From positions 1 through 64,000 of the forward strand of contig NZ_QYUO01000003.1 in the NCBI RefSeq assembly GCF_003591035.1: DNA of 64,000 bases. The letters are read 5' to 3'. This document shows, piece by piece, positions 37,907-46,493 of the stretch; positions within the stretch are counted from its first letter, which is position 1; each line of letters starts with the position of its first letter. The position numbers were made by a program, and so were the translations under genes. The DNA is from Noviherbaspirillum saxi. GTDB lineage: Bacteria > Pseudomonadota > Gammaproteobacteria > Burkholderiales > Burkholderiaceae_D. A model generated the notes under the pieces. The model saw only the letters and a list, made by a program, of their open reading frames with translations, had not been told where the DNA came from and did no database searches.

Positions 37907-38356
37907 GTGCTTCCTCTTTTGTCGCTAACGCTGCGTTTGGCATGTAGAAACTATACAAAATAGCAGACTACATGTCGCATGCTGTTTTGGCACCGGCCGG
38001 AAGATAAAATCGGGCAGGTTTTTCCGAAAATCGCGTGGCTTCCCCTGAGACTGAAGAACAGCCAACAGGTCTCGGCAGGACCGGTGCTTTTATTGCATAA
38101 GGCCGGCTGAAAATCGGAAAGCCGCGTCTGGCTTGATGCCATACGATCCAATGAACCAACAGGCAATTGAGCGCCGATTCCTACTTACAATCTCATTTCT
38201 CAGGGTATATGATGAACTCTGCGCCCGCTTGAGGCAGCGTCTTCATGGTAACTTGCTCCACTACGATGACTTTAGAGTAATAGGGCCAACAGGGATTAGG
38301 GCGCTTGGAAGACCGGCCCATCTTTATCAACGCCGATGCTTATAAGAAAGAACGGG
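37907..38356. other. Intergenic region between lysR and the interrupted c-di-GMP gene
   Basis: About 450 bp. It must hold the leftward lysR promoter and the rightward promoter of the response-regulator gene. Short open frames here have no ribosome site or family similarity. No repeat or RNA gene was recognised. Confidence 0.45.
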
Positions 38357-38495
38357 ATGAGCATTTCATCAACCGAGAAGGGCGATCCCGGGGAGGGAAA
38401 AGAAAGAATCCTGATTATTGACGACACGCCTGCCAACCTGCAACTGCTCGTGCGAATGCTGACCGCGCACGGCTATATAGCCCATCCCGCCTCTA

Positions 38496-39642
38496 GTGTC
38501 CTGAGTTAGAAGTTCGTTGAATTATTCTGCGTATCAGTTGTCCGACGCCTATTGGTTTTCATGGCGAGGACGGCATGGCAGGCAGACCGAAAGCGGAACT
38601 GGTGTTGAGCGCGGCGGAAAAAGAGCAATTGCATGCCTGGGCGAGACGGCGTAAGACGGCGCAAGCACTGGCTTTGCGTTCGCGCATCGTCCTGGAATGT
38701 GCCGGCGGAGCGGAAAACAAGGCGGTGGCGGTCAAGCTGGCGGTGACGCGCCAAACGGTATCGAAATGGCGCGCCCGCTTTGTTCACATGCGCCTGGATG
38801 GTTTGCTCGATGCGCCGCGCACGATTGATGATGCGCGTGTTGATGTTGTGATCGCCAAGACGCTGGAGGAACAACCGTCGAATGCCACACACTGGAGCAC
38901 GCGGGCTATGGCGCGCGAAGCGAAGCTGTCGCAAACGGCGGTCAGCCGCATCTGGCGCGCCTTCGGTTTGCAACCGCATCGTCAGGAAACGTTCAAGCTG
39001 TCCACCGACCCGCTGTTTGTCGAGAAGACCCGCGACATCGTCGGGCTTTATCTCGATCCGCCGCTCAAGGCCATGGTGCTGTGCGTTGACGAGAAGAGCC
39101 AGATTCAGGCGCTGGACCGGACCCAGCCTATCTTGCCGCTGGCACCCGGTGTTCCCGAACGGCGCACGCATGACTACCAGCGCCATGGCATGACGACCTT
39201 GTTTGCTGCACTCGACATTGCCACCGGTGAAGTCATTGGGCAACTGCATCGACGTCATCGCAGCAGCGAGTTTCTGAAATTCTTGCGTACGATCGAGGCG
39301 TCGGTGCCGAATGACCTGGACATTCATCTGGTGATGGATAACTATGGCACGCACAAGACCCCCACCATCCGCAATTGGTTCGCCCGCCACCCGCGTTTCC
39401 ACGTGCATTTCACACCAACTTCGGCTTCGTGGCTCAACCAGGTCGAGCGCTGGTTCGCCACGCTGACTGAAAAACAAATTCGCCGTGGAACCCATCGTTC
39501 GACCCGTCAATTGGAGGACGCCATTCGGCATTACCTGAAACTCAATAACGCCGATCCCAAACCGTTTGTCTGGACCAAATCGGCCGACGACATCTTGGCC
39601 AGCATCGAACGCTTTTGTCTGCGAATTTCTAACTCAGGACAC
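38496..39642 (+). mobile_element. IS630-family insertion sequence, 1147 bp
   Basis: The perfect terminal inverted repeats begin GTGTCCTGAGTTAGAA (38496-38511) and are mirrored at 39627-39642. TA flanks both ends (38494-38495 and 39643-39644), the target duplication expected for IS630. It carries one transposase gene. Perfect ends and a clean duplication suggest a recent insertion. Confidence 0.95.
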
Positions 39643-39645
39643 TAG
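38575..39645 (+). CDS. IS630-family transposase
   Basis: The 356-residue protein has an N-terminal helix-turn-helix ([21 protein letters not shown]) and a DDE catalytic core: D172 in LCVDEKS, D255 in VMDNYGTHK and E291 in WLNQVERWF. It is full length for the family. The element ends at base 39642 with GGACAC. The stop codon TAG uses the target TA plus one host base, so termination depends on the insertion site duplication. Confidence 0.95.
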   Translation: MAGRPKAELVLSAAEKEQLHAWARRRKTAQALALRSRIVLECAGGAENKAVAVKLAVTRQTVSKWRARFVHMRLDGLLDAPRTIDDARVDVVIAKTLEEQPSNATHWSTRAMAREAKLSQTAVSRIWRAFGLQPHRQETFKLSTDPLFVEKTRDIVGLYLDPPLKAMVLCVDEKSQIQALDRTQPILPLAPGVPERRTHDYQRHGMTTLFAALDIATGEVIGQLHRRHRSSEFLKFLRTIEASVPNDLDIHLVMDNYGTHKTPTIRNWFARHPRFHVHFTPTSASWLNQVERWFATLTEKQIRRGTHRSTRQLEDAIRHYLKLNNADPKPFVWTKSADDILASIERFCLRISNSGH

Positions 39646-41510
39646 CGGAGAATTGGCTTTGCAGTCCACTCAATACGTCCTCCCCGATCTTGTATTGCTT
39701 GACGTTCGCATGCCAAACATGAATGGCTATGAAATTTGCGAGCGCTTAAAAAAGAACGAGCGCACACGTAACATTCCCGTCATTTTCATCAGCGCGGCCG
39801 ATCAGGAACTCGACAAGCTCAGGGCGTTCGCCAGCGGCGGCATTGATTACATCGTCCGCCCGCTGTTTGAAGAAGAGGTGCTGGCGAGAATCAGGACGCA
39901 TTTATCCTTGCGCAAGTTGCAGAAGAACCTGGAGGAACTGGTACAGGAGCGGACCGCTGAACTCATCGAAGCCAACGCCAAGCTGAAGGCGGAAAACCGG
40001 GAACGGCAACAAGCCGAAGAACGCATCCGTTACATGGCGCACTACGATGCGCTTACCGGACTGCCCAATCGCATATTGCTGCAAGACCGTATTGCTCAAG
40101 CCATTGCTTATGCGCACCGCAACAGCTGGCAAATGGCTGTGCTGTTGATTGACCTGGATTATTTCAAGCATATCAATGATTCGCTGGGCCACTATACCGG
40201 CGATCAATTGTTAAAACTGGTTTCACAGCGGCTGCGGCAGTCCATGCGCGAAGGCGACAGCCTTGCTCGGCTTGGCGGTGACGAATTTGTCCTTTGCATC
40301 AGGGGTGACAGCAAGGACGCTGCACATGTCGCGGGCAAGATCATCAGCGTGCTGGATCAAGCTTTCATTGTCGACGACTGCGCATTGCATGTCGGCGCAA
40401 GCATAGGGATAAGCCAGTACCCGAATGATGGCGACAATGCGGAAGCGCTGATGCGCGCCGCCGATAGCGCCATGTATCACGCGAAAGAGAACGGCCGCAA
40501 AAACTATCAGTTTTTCAGTCAAGAACTCAACCAGCGCGTGCACCAACGCTTGCATTCCGAAAATCTGTTGCGCCAGGCATGGGCCCGCAGAGAATTTTCC
40601 GTGCATTACCAACCTCAGGTCGACATGGAAAGTGGAAAAATATTTTCGGCTGAAGCGCTGTTACGATGGCATCCTCCCGGCAAATCGCCGATGTCCTGCG
40701 GACCGTACATGACGATCGCGGAAGAAACCGGGCTGATACTGCCTATTGGCGAATGGGTCCTGCATCAGGCATGCCGAGATCTGAAGCGGTGGCATTCATT
40801 GGGGTACCCGGATTTGCATATCGCGGTCAATTTGTCACCACGTCAATTCACGCAAGGCGACCTGGTGGATACCGTTGCAAAAATTCTGCAGGAATATGAC
40901 ATTCCCCCAGGCGCGCTTGAACTTGAAATAACTGAAAGCGTGCTTTTGCAATGCAATGACGGCAATACGTCAATGCTCAAGCAACTGAGCGATCTGGGAG
41001 TGCAACTCTCAATCGATGACTTTGGGACCGGATATTCCAATTTGGGCTATTTGCAGCGATTCCCGGTGCACGCGCTCAAGATCGATCGGTTATTCGTGAA
41101 TGGAATCGGACAGAATGCCAACGACACGGCACTGATTTCAGCCATCATCGCGATGGCCCATAGCCTGCAACTGAAGGTGCTGGCCGAGGGAGTGGAGACC
41201 GCCGAGCAAACTGTCTTTCTGCTTCAACATGGCTGTCTTGCGGCGCAAGGTTTTTACTACAGTGAAGCGGTATCCGCGGACGTATTCCCGGAATTGCTGC
41301 GCAAGCAGACGCCAAGCTTTTCCGGATACGAGAGCGATCGTTAAGGCAAAGGAGTTCATCGTTGATTCCGCCCTGCCGGGATCACGTGTCACTCAAACGA
41401 AAAGAATCCCTATGCACTCTCAGCCGAATCAATTATCAAGCAGAGGTCACAAAATACCCCCTTCGTGCTGACGTTAACCATCCATGAACCATGCCCCATA
41501 TCGTAAGTGA

Positions 41511-42080
41511 AGATCGGTAGAATTTGTTCGTCAGCAAAGAACCGATGAAAGCAGTTCCTTTCATATTCCGTCCCACGCCATCATCAAGAAGTTGCTCGAT
41601 TATGCGGAACGCTACACCGACGACGCGAACGAGCAAAGCCGCGTCGGACTGCGAAATTCGGCATGCAGCTTGGGCATTTTCATCTTCCTTACCTTTCTGG
41701 CAAGCTTCGGCGGATGTGTGGTGATCGAGCGTGCGTGGGGCAGCAACCGCAACCTGACGATGCAACTCAAGCAGGACGCACTGCATGATCAACTGACAAA
41801 GCTGCCGAACCGCCGTCTGCTGATGGAGCAGCTTCCTGCACACTCCGACGCCTCGGCGCGGCATCAACAGAAATTCGCGGTTATGTTTCTGGACCTCGAC
41901 GGATTCAAGACGATCAATGACCAGTGCGGCCATGACATCGGCGACAAGGCGATGTACTGCGCAAAACGTGCCGGCAAGGGAAATGCCCGTGTTTCGCGCG
42001 ACGATCAGTTGAACACTGAACTTCTTTCCGCCAGATTTTCCGGTCCGAGGACTGGGCACATCGGAGAACGTCGAATGTGA
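41511..42080 (+). pseudogene. Truncated membrane-linked GGDEF gene with deleted catalytic centre
   Basis: The frame opens after a stop at 41508 without a good start codon. It encodes a helix (LLDYAERYTDDANEQSRVGL), a membrane span (LGIFIFLTFLASFGGCVVI) and the start of a GGDEF domain (DALHDQLTKLPNRRLLMEQL, FAVMFLDLDGFKTINDQCGHDIGD). The next residues are KAMYCAKRAGKGNARVS, which is the end of a GGDEF domain. About 70-80 residues holding the GG(D/E)EF loop are missing in frame. The protein cannot be a diguanylate cyclase. It could be a decayed gene. Confidence 0.7.
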
Positions 42081-42204
42081 TCGGTTCGACATTCGCCACC
42101 ATTCCTTGCCTGTCCATTCACACAATTTGATGAAGCCTCCCGCTCTCGTCTTAGGGTGCCACGATGTAGACTGGCCAGGACATTCCCATTGACGAAAATT
42201 ATTA

Positions 42205-42225
42205 TAACTGGCATATCGTCAGTTA
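42205..42225. promoter_or_regulatory. Operator palindrome before the CoA ligase gene
   Basis: TAACTG-N9-CAGTTA, a perfect 6-bp inverted repeat 118 bp before the start codon at 42343. It is one of nine copies in the window. Confidence 0.7.
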
Positions 42226-42342
42226 GAGCATTACACTGAACGGAGATTACCCTATGCCGATATCGCTTCAACTTGAAACGAGCAGGTGCAGTCGGTGTAA
42301 GCAACTGAAAAAATAGTCCGCACAGACGCTTAAAGGACATTA

Positions 42343-43971
42343 ATGAAGACAGAAAATAGCAAGCCTTGGAGCATGGGACACCAGGACACGGTTAATGCGG
42401 TACTTCGCCGCGCTGCGGAAAAGCATGGCGAACGAACTTTCCTTGACTTTCTCGGCGATGAATACTCGTTTACGGAAGTCAACCGGCGCGCCTGCCGACT
42501 GGCGCATGGCTTGAGTGCGCTCGGTGTCGCCAAGGGGGACACGGTGGTGACCGTGCTCGACAATTCCGCCGATGCGGTATTTATCTGGCTGGCAATCAAT
42601 AAGCTGGGAGCCGTCAGTGTACCGGTCAACACAGCGCTCAAGGGCGAATTCCTGCGCCATCAAGTCGGCGATGCCGGCGCCACCGTCATCATCGCGGAAC
42701 ACGATTATGCAGAACGTGTCGCCGCCATTGCCGAGCGTCTTCCCGAGTTCCGGACGCTGGTTTATCGCGGACCGCAGCCTGCGATCAATGGCCTGCGGCA
42801 AGATCTGCTTCCATGGGCAACTCTGCTCTCCGACAACACCAGCGAGCCCGATGTCGAGATCAAACCATCCGACCTGGCGATGCTGATCTACACCGGCGGC
42901 ACTACCGGCCCCTCCAAGGGTTGCATGATCAGTCACAATTATGTGTGCACCATGGCACATCAGATGGTGCGCCTGACCGGACGCACCGAAGAGGCCATCA
43001 CCTGGACCCCGCTGCCGCTGTTTCACTTCAATGCGATCGGGTCGACCGTGCTTTGCAACCTGATCGTTGGTGCGCGCGTCGCGCTATACACCCGCTTTTC
43101 GGTCAGCAACTTCTGGCCGGAGATCGAACGCACCGAGGCCACCGATGTCGCCCTGCTCGCAGCGATGTTCCCCATGCTGGCCAAGGCGCCGGACAACGAT
43201 GCGATGAAGTGTTGCCATGGCCAGTTGTTCGCCGCCTGGGGTGCGCCATTTCCACCCGATATCCAGGCGATCTGGAAAGAACGCTTCGGCTTGAAGTACA
43301 CCGTCGCCGGCGGTTTCGGCTTGTCGGAATGCTCGTTGCTCACGCTGCTGCCCTTCGGCACCGAGGCCAAGCCGGGCAGCTCCGGCCTGCGCAATGAATG
43401 GTTCGATGTGCGTATCGTCGACGAGAACGATCTTGAACTGCCGCCAAACACGCCCGGAGAGATCATCGTCCGCCCACGCATGCCGCATATCATGTTCGAG
43501 GGCTACTGGCGAAGGCCCGACGACACGCTCAAGGTGATGAAGAACCTGTGGTTCCACACCGGCGACATCGGCAAGTTTGACGAGGACGACTATTTCTACT
43601 TTGTCGACCGCAAGAAGGATTACCTGCGCCGTCGCGGTGAAAACATTTCCAGCTTCGAAGTCGAAAACGCATTTCGCGCACATGAGGCAATTGAAGATGT
43701 CGCTGCCCATGCGGTGCTCGACCCGATGGGAGAAGATGAACTGAAAGTGACCATCGTACTCAAGGCTGGCGCGCAGCTGAGCGAGGAATCCCTGTGCAAC
43801 TGGTCGATCGACCAGTTGCCCTATTATGCGGTGCCGCGCTATATCGAGCTCCGTAGCGATTTTCCACGCAGTCCGGTGGGACGCATTCTCAAGTACGAAT
43901 TGCGCGATCAAGGCGTCACCCCGATGACCTGGGACCGGGAAAAATCGGGCATCGTGCTGAAGAAGCGTTAA
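42343..43971 (+). CDS. AMP-binding acyl-CoA ligase
   Basis: The 542-residue adenylate-forming enzyme has the P-loop motif (IYTGGTTGPSKGCM), the A5 region (VAGGFGLSECSL), the hinge and A8 region (WFHTGDIGKFDEDDYFYFVDRKKDYLRRRGENISSFEVE) and the catalytic Lys near the end (PRSPVGRILKYELR). It resembles the carnitine-CoA ligase (CaiC)-like group. It should activate a carboxylic acid to its CoA thioester as the first step of the region's pathway. AAGGAC sits just before the ATG. The N9 palindrome lies upstream, so it probably belongs to the same regulon as the genes to 64 kb. Confidence 0.9.
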   Translation: MKTENSKPWSMGHQDTVNAVLRRAAEKHGERTFLDFLGDEYSFTEVNRRACRLAHGLSALGVAKGDTVVTVLDNSADAVFIWLAINKLGAVSVPVNTALKGEFLRHQVGDAGATVIIAEHDYAERVAAIAERLPEFRTLVYRGPQPAINGLRQDLLPWATLLSDNTSEPDVEIKPSDLAMLIYTGGTTGPSKGCMISHNYVCTMAHQMVRLTGRTEEAITWTPLPLFHFNAIGSTVLCNLIVGARVALYTRFSVSNFWPEIERTEATDVALLAAMFPMLAKAPDNDAMKCCHGQLFAAWGAPFPPDIQAIWKERFGLKYTVAGGFGLSECSLLTLLPFGTEAKPGSSGLRNEWFDVRIVDENDLELPPNTPGEIIVRPRMPHIMFEGYWRRPDDTLKVMKNLWFHTGDIGKFDEDDYFYFVDRKKDYLRRRGENISSFEVENAFRAHEAIEDVAAHAVLDPMGEDELKVTIVLKAGAQLSEESLCNWSIDQLPYYAVPRYIELRSDFPRSPVGRILKYELRDQGVTPMTWDREKSGIVLKKR

Positions 43972-43995
43972 TGCTGCGATAGCGGCGTGACCGGC

Positions 43996-44025
43996 AAGGG
44001 AGCATGGCTGCATGCGCCCTTTTTT
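43996..44025 (+). terminator. Intrinsic terminator of the CoA ligase gene
   Basis: Stem AAGGGAGCATG with CATGCGCCCTT (one mismatch), GCTG loop, then TTTT. It begins 25 bp after the stop codon. Confidence 0.65.
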
Positions 44026-44068
44026 GTGCCAGTCGGGACTATCGCAACGTTCCAATGTCTGCAAAAAC

Positions 44069-44103
44069 AATGCGGCCGGGCGCTTGTGGCACCCGGCCGC
44101 ATT
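44069..44103 (-). terminator. Intrinsic terminator of the thiolase operon
   Basis: A perfect 12-bp stem (AATGCGGCCGGG with its complement, 11-nt loop) is followed on the minus strand by GTTTTTG. It begins 46 bp beyond the thiolase stop codon. Confidence 0.7.
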
Positions 44104-44149
44104 ACTCCTGGCCGATCCGGTCGAGAGTATTTTGAGTCGTAGTATGTGA

Positions 44150-45328
44150 TTAACGCTTGAGCACGGTTACCACGCAAGCCCCGCCCAGGCCAAGGTTATG
44201 CTGCACGCCGAGTTTCGCATTTTCGACCTGACGTTCGCCGGCGAGGCCGCGCAGATGCCATGCAATCTCGGTGATCTGCGCAAGACCGGTGGCACCGAGA
44301 GGATGTCCCTTGGACAACAGACCACCCGATGGATTGGTGACGATCTTGCCGCCGTAAGTGTTGTCGCCGTCGTGCACGAATTTCTCTGCGCCGCCTTCCG
44401 GGCACAGGCCCAGCCCTTCATAGCACAGCACTTCGTTCGGCGAGAAGCAGTCATGCAGCTCCACCACATCGATGTCGGCCGGGTCGATACCGGCCTGCGC
44501 GTACGCCTGGGTGGATGCATAACGTGTCATACCGCCGCCCACCACATTGATCATGCTGGTCTCGAAGCTCGACGCACTGTCTGTGGTGAGTGCCATGCCG
44601 GCGATCTCGACGGTGTTGTGCAATCCGTTCTCGCGCGCGAATTTCTCTGATACCACGACGACCGCTGCGGCGCCACATGTCGGCGGGCAGCACATCAGGC
44701 GTGTGAGCGGACCGAAAATCTTTGGCGAGTCCATCACTTGTTCCAGCGTGAGCGGCTCGGTGAACAAGGCATAGGGATTGCGCAGGGCATGGCTGCGCGC
44801 CTTGACCGACACGCGGCCAAACAGCTCGGCGGTGACGTTGTACTTTTCCAGGTATTCCGCGCCGGCGCCCCCGAAGTATTGCGGGCCTTGCGGTGCATTG
44901 TCGTCCCAGCCGCGGATATTGCGGGTCGCCTGGTCGATACGTACCGTGATCGGCGTGCGTCCGGAATTGTCCGCGACCAGCGCGCCCGGGTTCATTTGCT
45001 CGAAGCCGAGCGCGAGGGCGACATCGACAGTGCCGCTCATCACCGCCTGGCGGGCGAGGAAGAGCGCGGTCGAACCGGTCGCGCAGGCGTTATTGACGTT
45101 GATTATCGGGATTTGGCTCGTGCCGAGGTGATACAGCGCATTTTGGCCTGAGCATGTATCGCCACCGACGAAACCGACATATGCTTGTTGCACCTTGTCG
45201 TAGCCGATGCCCGCGTCTTCGAGCGCAGTACGCGCGGCCTGCGCGCCCATCACGTCATATTGTTCGCTCTTGCCCGGCTTGGTGAACTTGACCATGCCTA
45301 CACCGGCAATCAGTGCTTTGTCACTCAT
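44150..45328 (-). CDS. SCP2-type thiolase with full catalytic set
   Basis: The 392-residue protein starts at ATG 45328 (MSDKALIAGVGMVKF); the frame is open further upstream only because it is antisense-shadowed by the SDR gene. The nucleophile Cys is in NNACATGSTA, a His in ELHDCFSPNE, the second His in SKGHPLGATG, and the final Cys is in LGGACVVT. This corresponds to sterol carrier/lipid-transfer type thiolases that release acetyl- or propionyl-CoA. It is the second gene of the 46245-44150 operon under the N9 palindromes. Confidence 0.9.
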   Translation of the reverse strand: MSDKALIAGVGMVKFTKPGKSEQYDVMGAQAARTALEDAGIGYDKVQQAYVGFVGGDTCSGQNALYHLGTSQIPIINVNNACATGSTALFLARQAVMSGTVDVALALGFEQMNPGALVADNSGRTPITVRIDQATRNIRGWDDNAPQGPQYFGGAGAEYLEKYNVTAELFGRVSVKARSHALRNPYALFTEPLTLEQVMDSPKIFGPLTRLMCCPPTCGAAAVVVVSEKFARENGLHNTVEIAGMALTTDSASSFETSMINVVGGGMTRYASTQAYAQAGIDPADIDVVELHDCFSPNEVLCYEGLGLCPEGGAEKFVHDGDNTYGGKIVTNPSGGLLSKGHPLGATGLAQITEIAWHLRGLAGERQVENAKLGVQHNLGLGGACVVTVLKR

Positions 45329-45378
45329 ATTGATCTCTTTCAAAAAGGCCCGAAGGCATTCAGTGGATGAGGTGCGGC

Positions 45379-46245
45379 TTACTTGGCGAAGTCCATCACC
45401 GTCAGTGCGGGCTCCGGACGGTACAGTGAATCTTCGCCCGCAGCGATCGCGCGGGCGTCGAGCTTGGTTCCGTAGGCAATGCCCTTCAGTCCCTCGGACG
45501 GCAGCAGCTTGACTTCGCGAACACTCTGGCCGGAAGCGAAGAGACAATGGCCAGTGCGTTTGCCGGACAGATCGCTGACCATGTACAGCACTACCTCGGC
45601 CACATGCTCGGGGGCGAGCTGGTCTCGCAGTTCGGCCGACATCACCGGCGCGGTCAGTGCGGATGCGGCAGCGGGTGCCAGCGTCCAGACGCGGATGCCG
45701 AACTTTGCGCCTTCCAGCGCCAGCACATGCGAGAAGCCCCATGCGCCCGCTTTGGATGCGGCATAGTTGCTCTGTCCGAAATTGCCGACGATGCCGGAAA
45801 TCGATGTGGTATTGACAATCACACCGCCGCGGTTGTTCTCCTTCATCCAGGCGAACACCGGTTTTGTGACCGTGTACATGCTTTTCAGATTGACCTTTAC
45901 CACAACGTCCCAATCCTGCTCCTCCTGCTTGAGCAAGGTTTTGTCCCGCAGGATGCCGGCATTATTGACGAGGATGTCGACCGCGCCGAAGTTATCGAGC
46001 GCAACCTGGAGAAGGCTGGTGCCGCCTTCAATGGTGGAAATATCTTGGGTATGCGCCGCTGCGCGCCCGCCTGTCTCGCGGATCGAAGCCGCCACCGCTT
46101 CGGCGGTGAAACTGCCGTCTTCGGCCTTGCCGATGTCATTAATGACGACCGATGCACCCTCCTTTGCCATCAGGCGCGCATAAGCTTCGCCCAGCCCCCT
46201 ACCGCCGCCAGTGATAATTGCAACTTTCCCCTCGAGCAATGCCAT
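45379..46245 (-). CDS. SDR-family 3-hydroxyacyl-CoA-type dehydrogenase
   Basis: The 288-residue protein has the NAD(P) motif GGGRGLGE, NNAG, the catalytic Ser in NTTSISG and YAASK. The long N-terminal loop (DIGKAEDGSFTAEAVAASIRE) is like the dehydrogenase unit of peroxisomal multifunctional enzyme type 2. It should oxidise a 3-hydroxyacyl-CoA, with a MaoC-type hydratase as partner. It is the first gene before the SCP2-type thiolase and has two N9 palindromes upstream. Confidence 0.88.
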   Translation of the reverse strand: MALLEGKVAIITGGGRGLGEAYARLMAKEGASVVINDIGKAEDGSFTAEAVAASIRETGGRAAAHTQDISTIEGGTSLLQVALDNFGAVDILVNNAGILRDKTLLKQEEQDWDVVVKVNLKSMYTVTKPVFAWMKENNRGGVIVNTTSISGIVGNFGQSNYAASKAGAWGFSHVLALEGAKFGIRVWTLAPAAASALTAPVMSAELRDQLAPEHVAEVVLYMVSDLSGKRTGHCLFASGQSVREVKLLPSEGLKGIAYGTKLDARAIAAGEDSLYRPEPALTVMDFAK

Positions 46246-46359
46246 TTAATTCTCCTTTACTCTTTATGAAAATGTGCGCGTTCGACGGCGCGTCCTTCTA
46301 AACCTGTGAAACCACATTGTCGGAACCGGCGATACGTGCAGTACGCAGGCTCAAAGCAA

Positions 46360-46380
46360 AAACCAATACATATTCAGTTT
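46360..46380. promoter_or_regulatory. Operator palindrome upstream of the SDR-thiolase operon, degenerate copy
   Basis: AAACCA-N9-CAGTTT; the left half is degenerate. It lies 115 bp upstream of the SDR start at 46245. Confidence 0.4.
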
Positions 46381-46404
46381 TAGCATTGGATCATGATAGC
46401 AAAA

Positions 46405-46425
46405 AAGCTGATGGATCGACAGTTT
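46405..46425. promoter_or_regulatory. Operator palindrome, second copy before the SDR-thiolase operon
   Basis: AAGCTG-N9-CAGTTT, 24 bp after the degenerate copy. It lies beyond the end of the 46494-48440 gene, so it can only serve the leftward operon. Confidence 0.55.
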
Positions 46426-46493
46426 TTTAAGGAGCATGCATAAGTAGTCATGCCCGAACAGAATTGGACGCGGATCGCTGCAATGGCTACTAC

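Larger units (their letters stand above)
38357..41344 (+). pseudogene. Response regulator-GGDEF-EAL gene split by an IS630-family insertion
   Basis: The left part (38357-38495) encodes MSISSTEKGDPGEGKERI then LIIDDTPANLQLLVRMLTAHG, a receiver domain start. The insertion then gives a stop within the IS end. The right part resumes at 39645 with [28 protein letters not shown]. Removing the IS and one TA restores one frame of 612 residues: receiver (Asp in LLDVRMP), a coiled-coil, GGDEF (LARLGGDEFVL intact) and EAL (AEALLRW, ITES, IDDFGTGYSN and LKIDRLF intact). The intact gene would make and/or degrade c-di-GMP. An open frame continues from inside the IS into the right part, so a truncated GGDEF-EAL protein could still be made. 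Confidence 0.9.

Noticed and set aside
38506..39531. Large minus-strand frame within the IS630 element
   Set aside because: It is antisense to the transposase and has no similarity to IS accessory proteins.
45329..45913. N-terminal extension of the SCP2-type thiolase
   Set aside because: The extra 195 residues are low-complexity Arg-rich sequence that overlaps the SDR gene in another frame; ATG 45328 gives a normal thiolase length.
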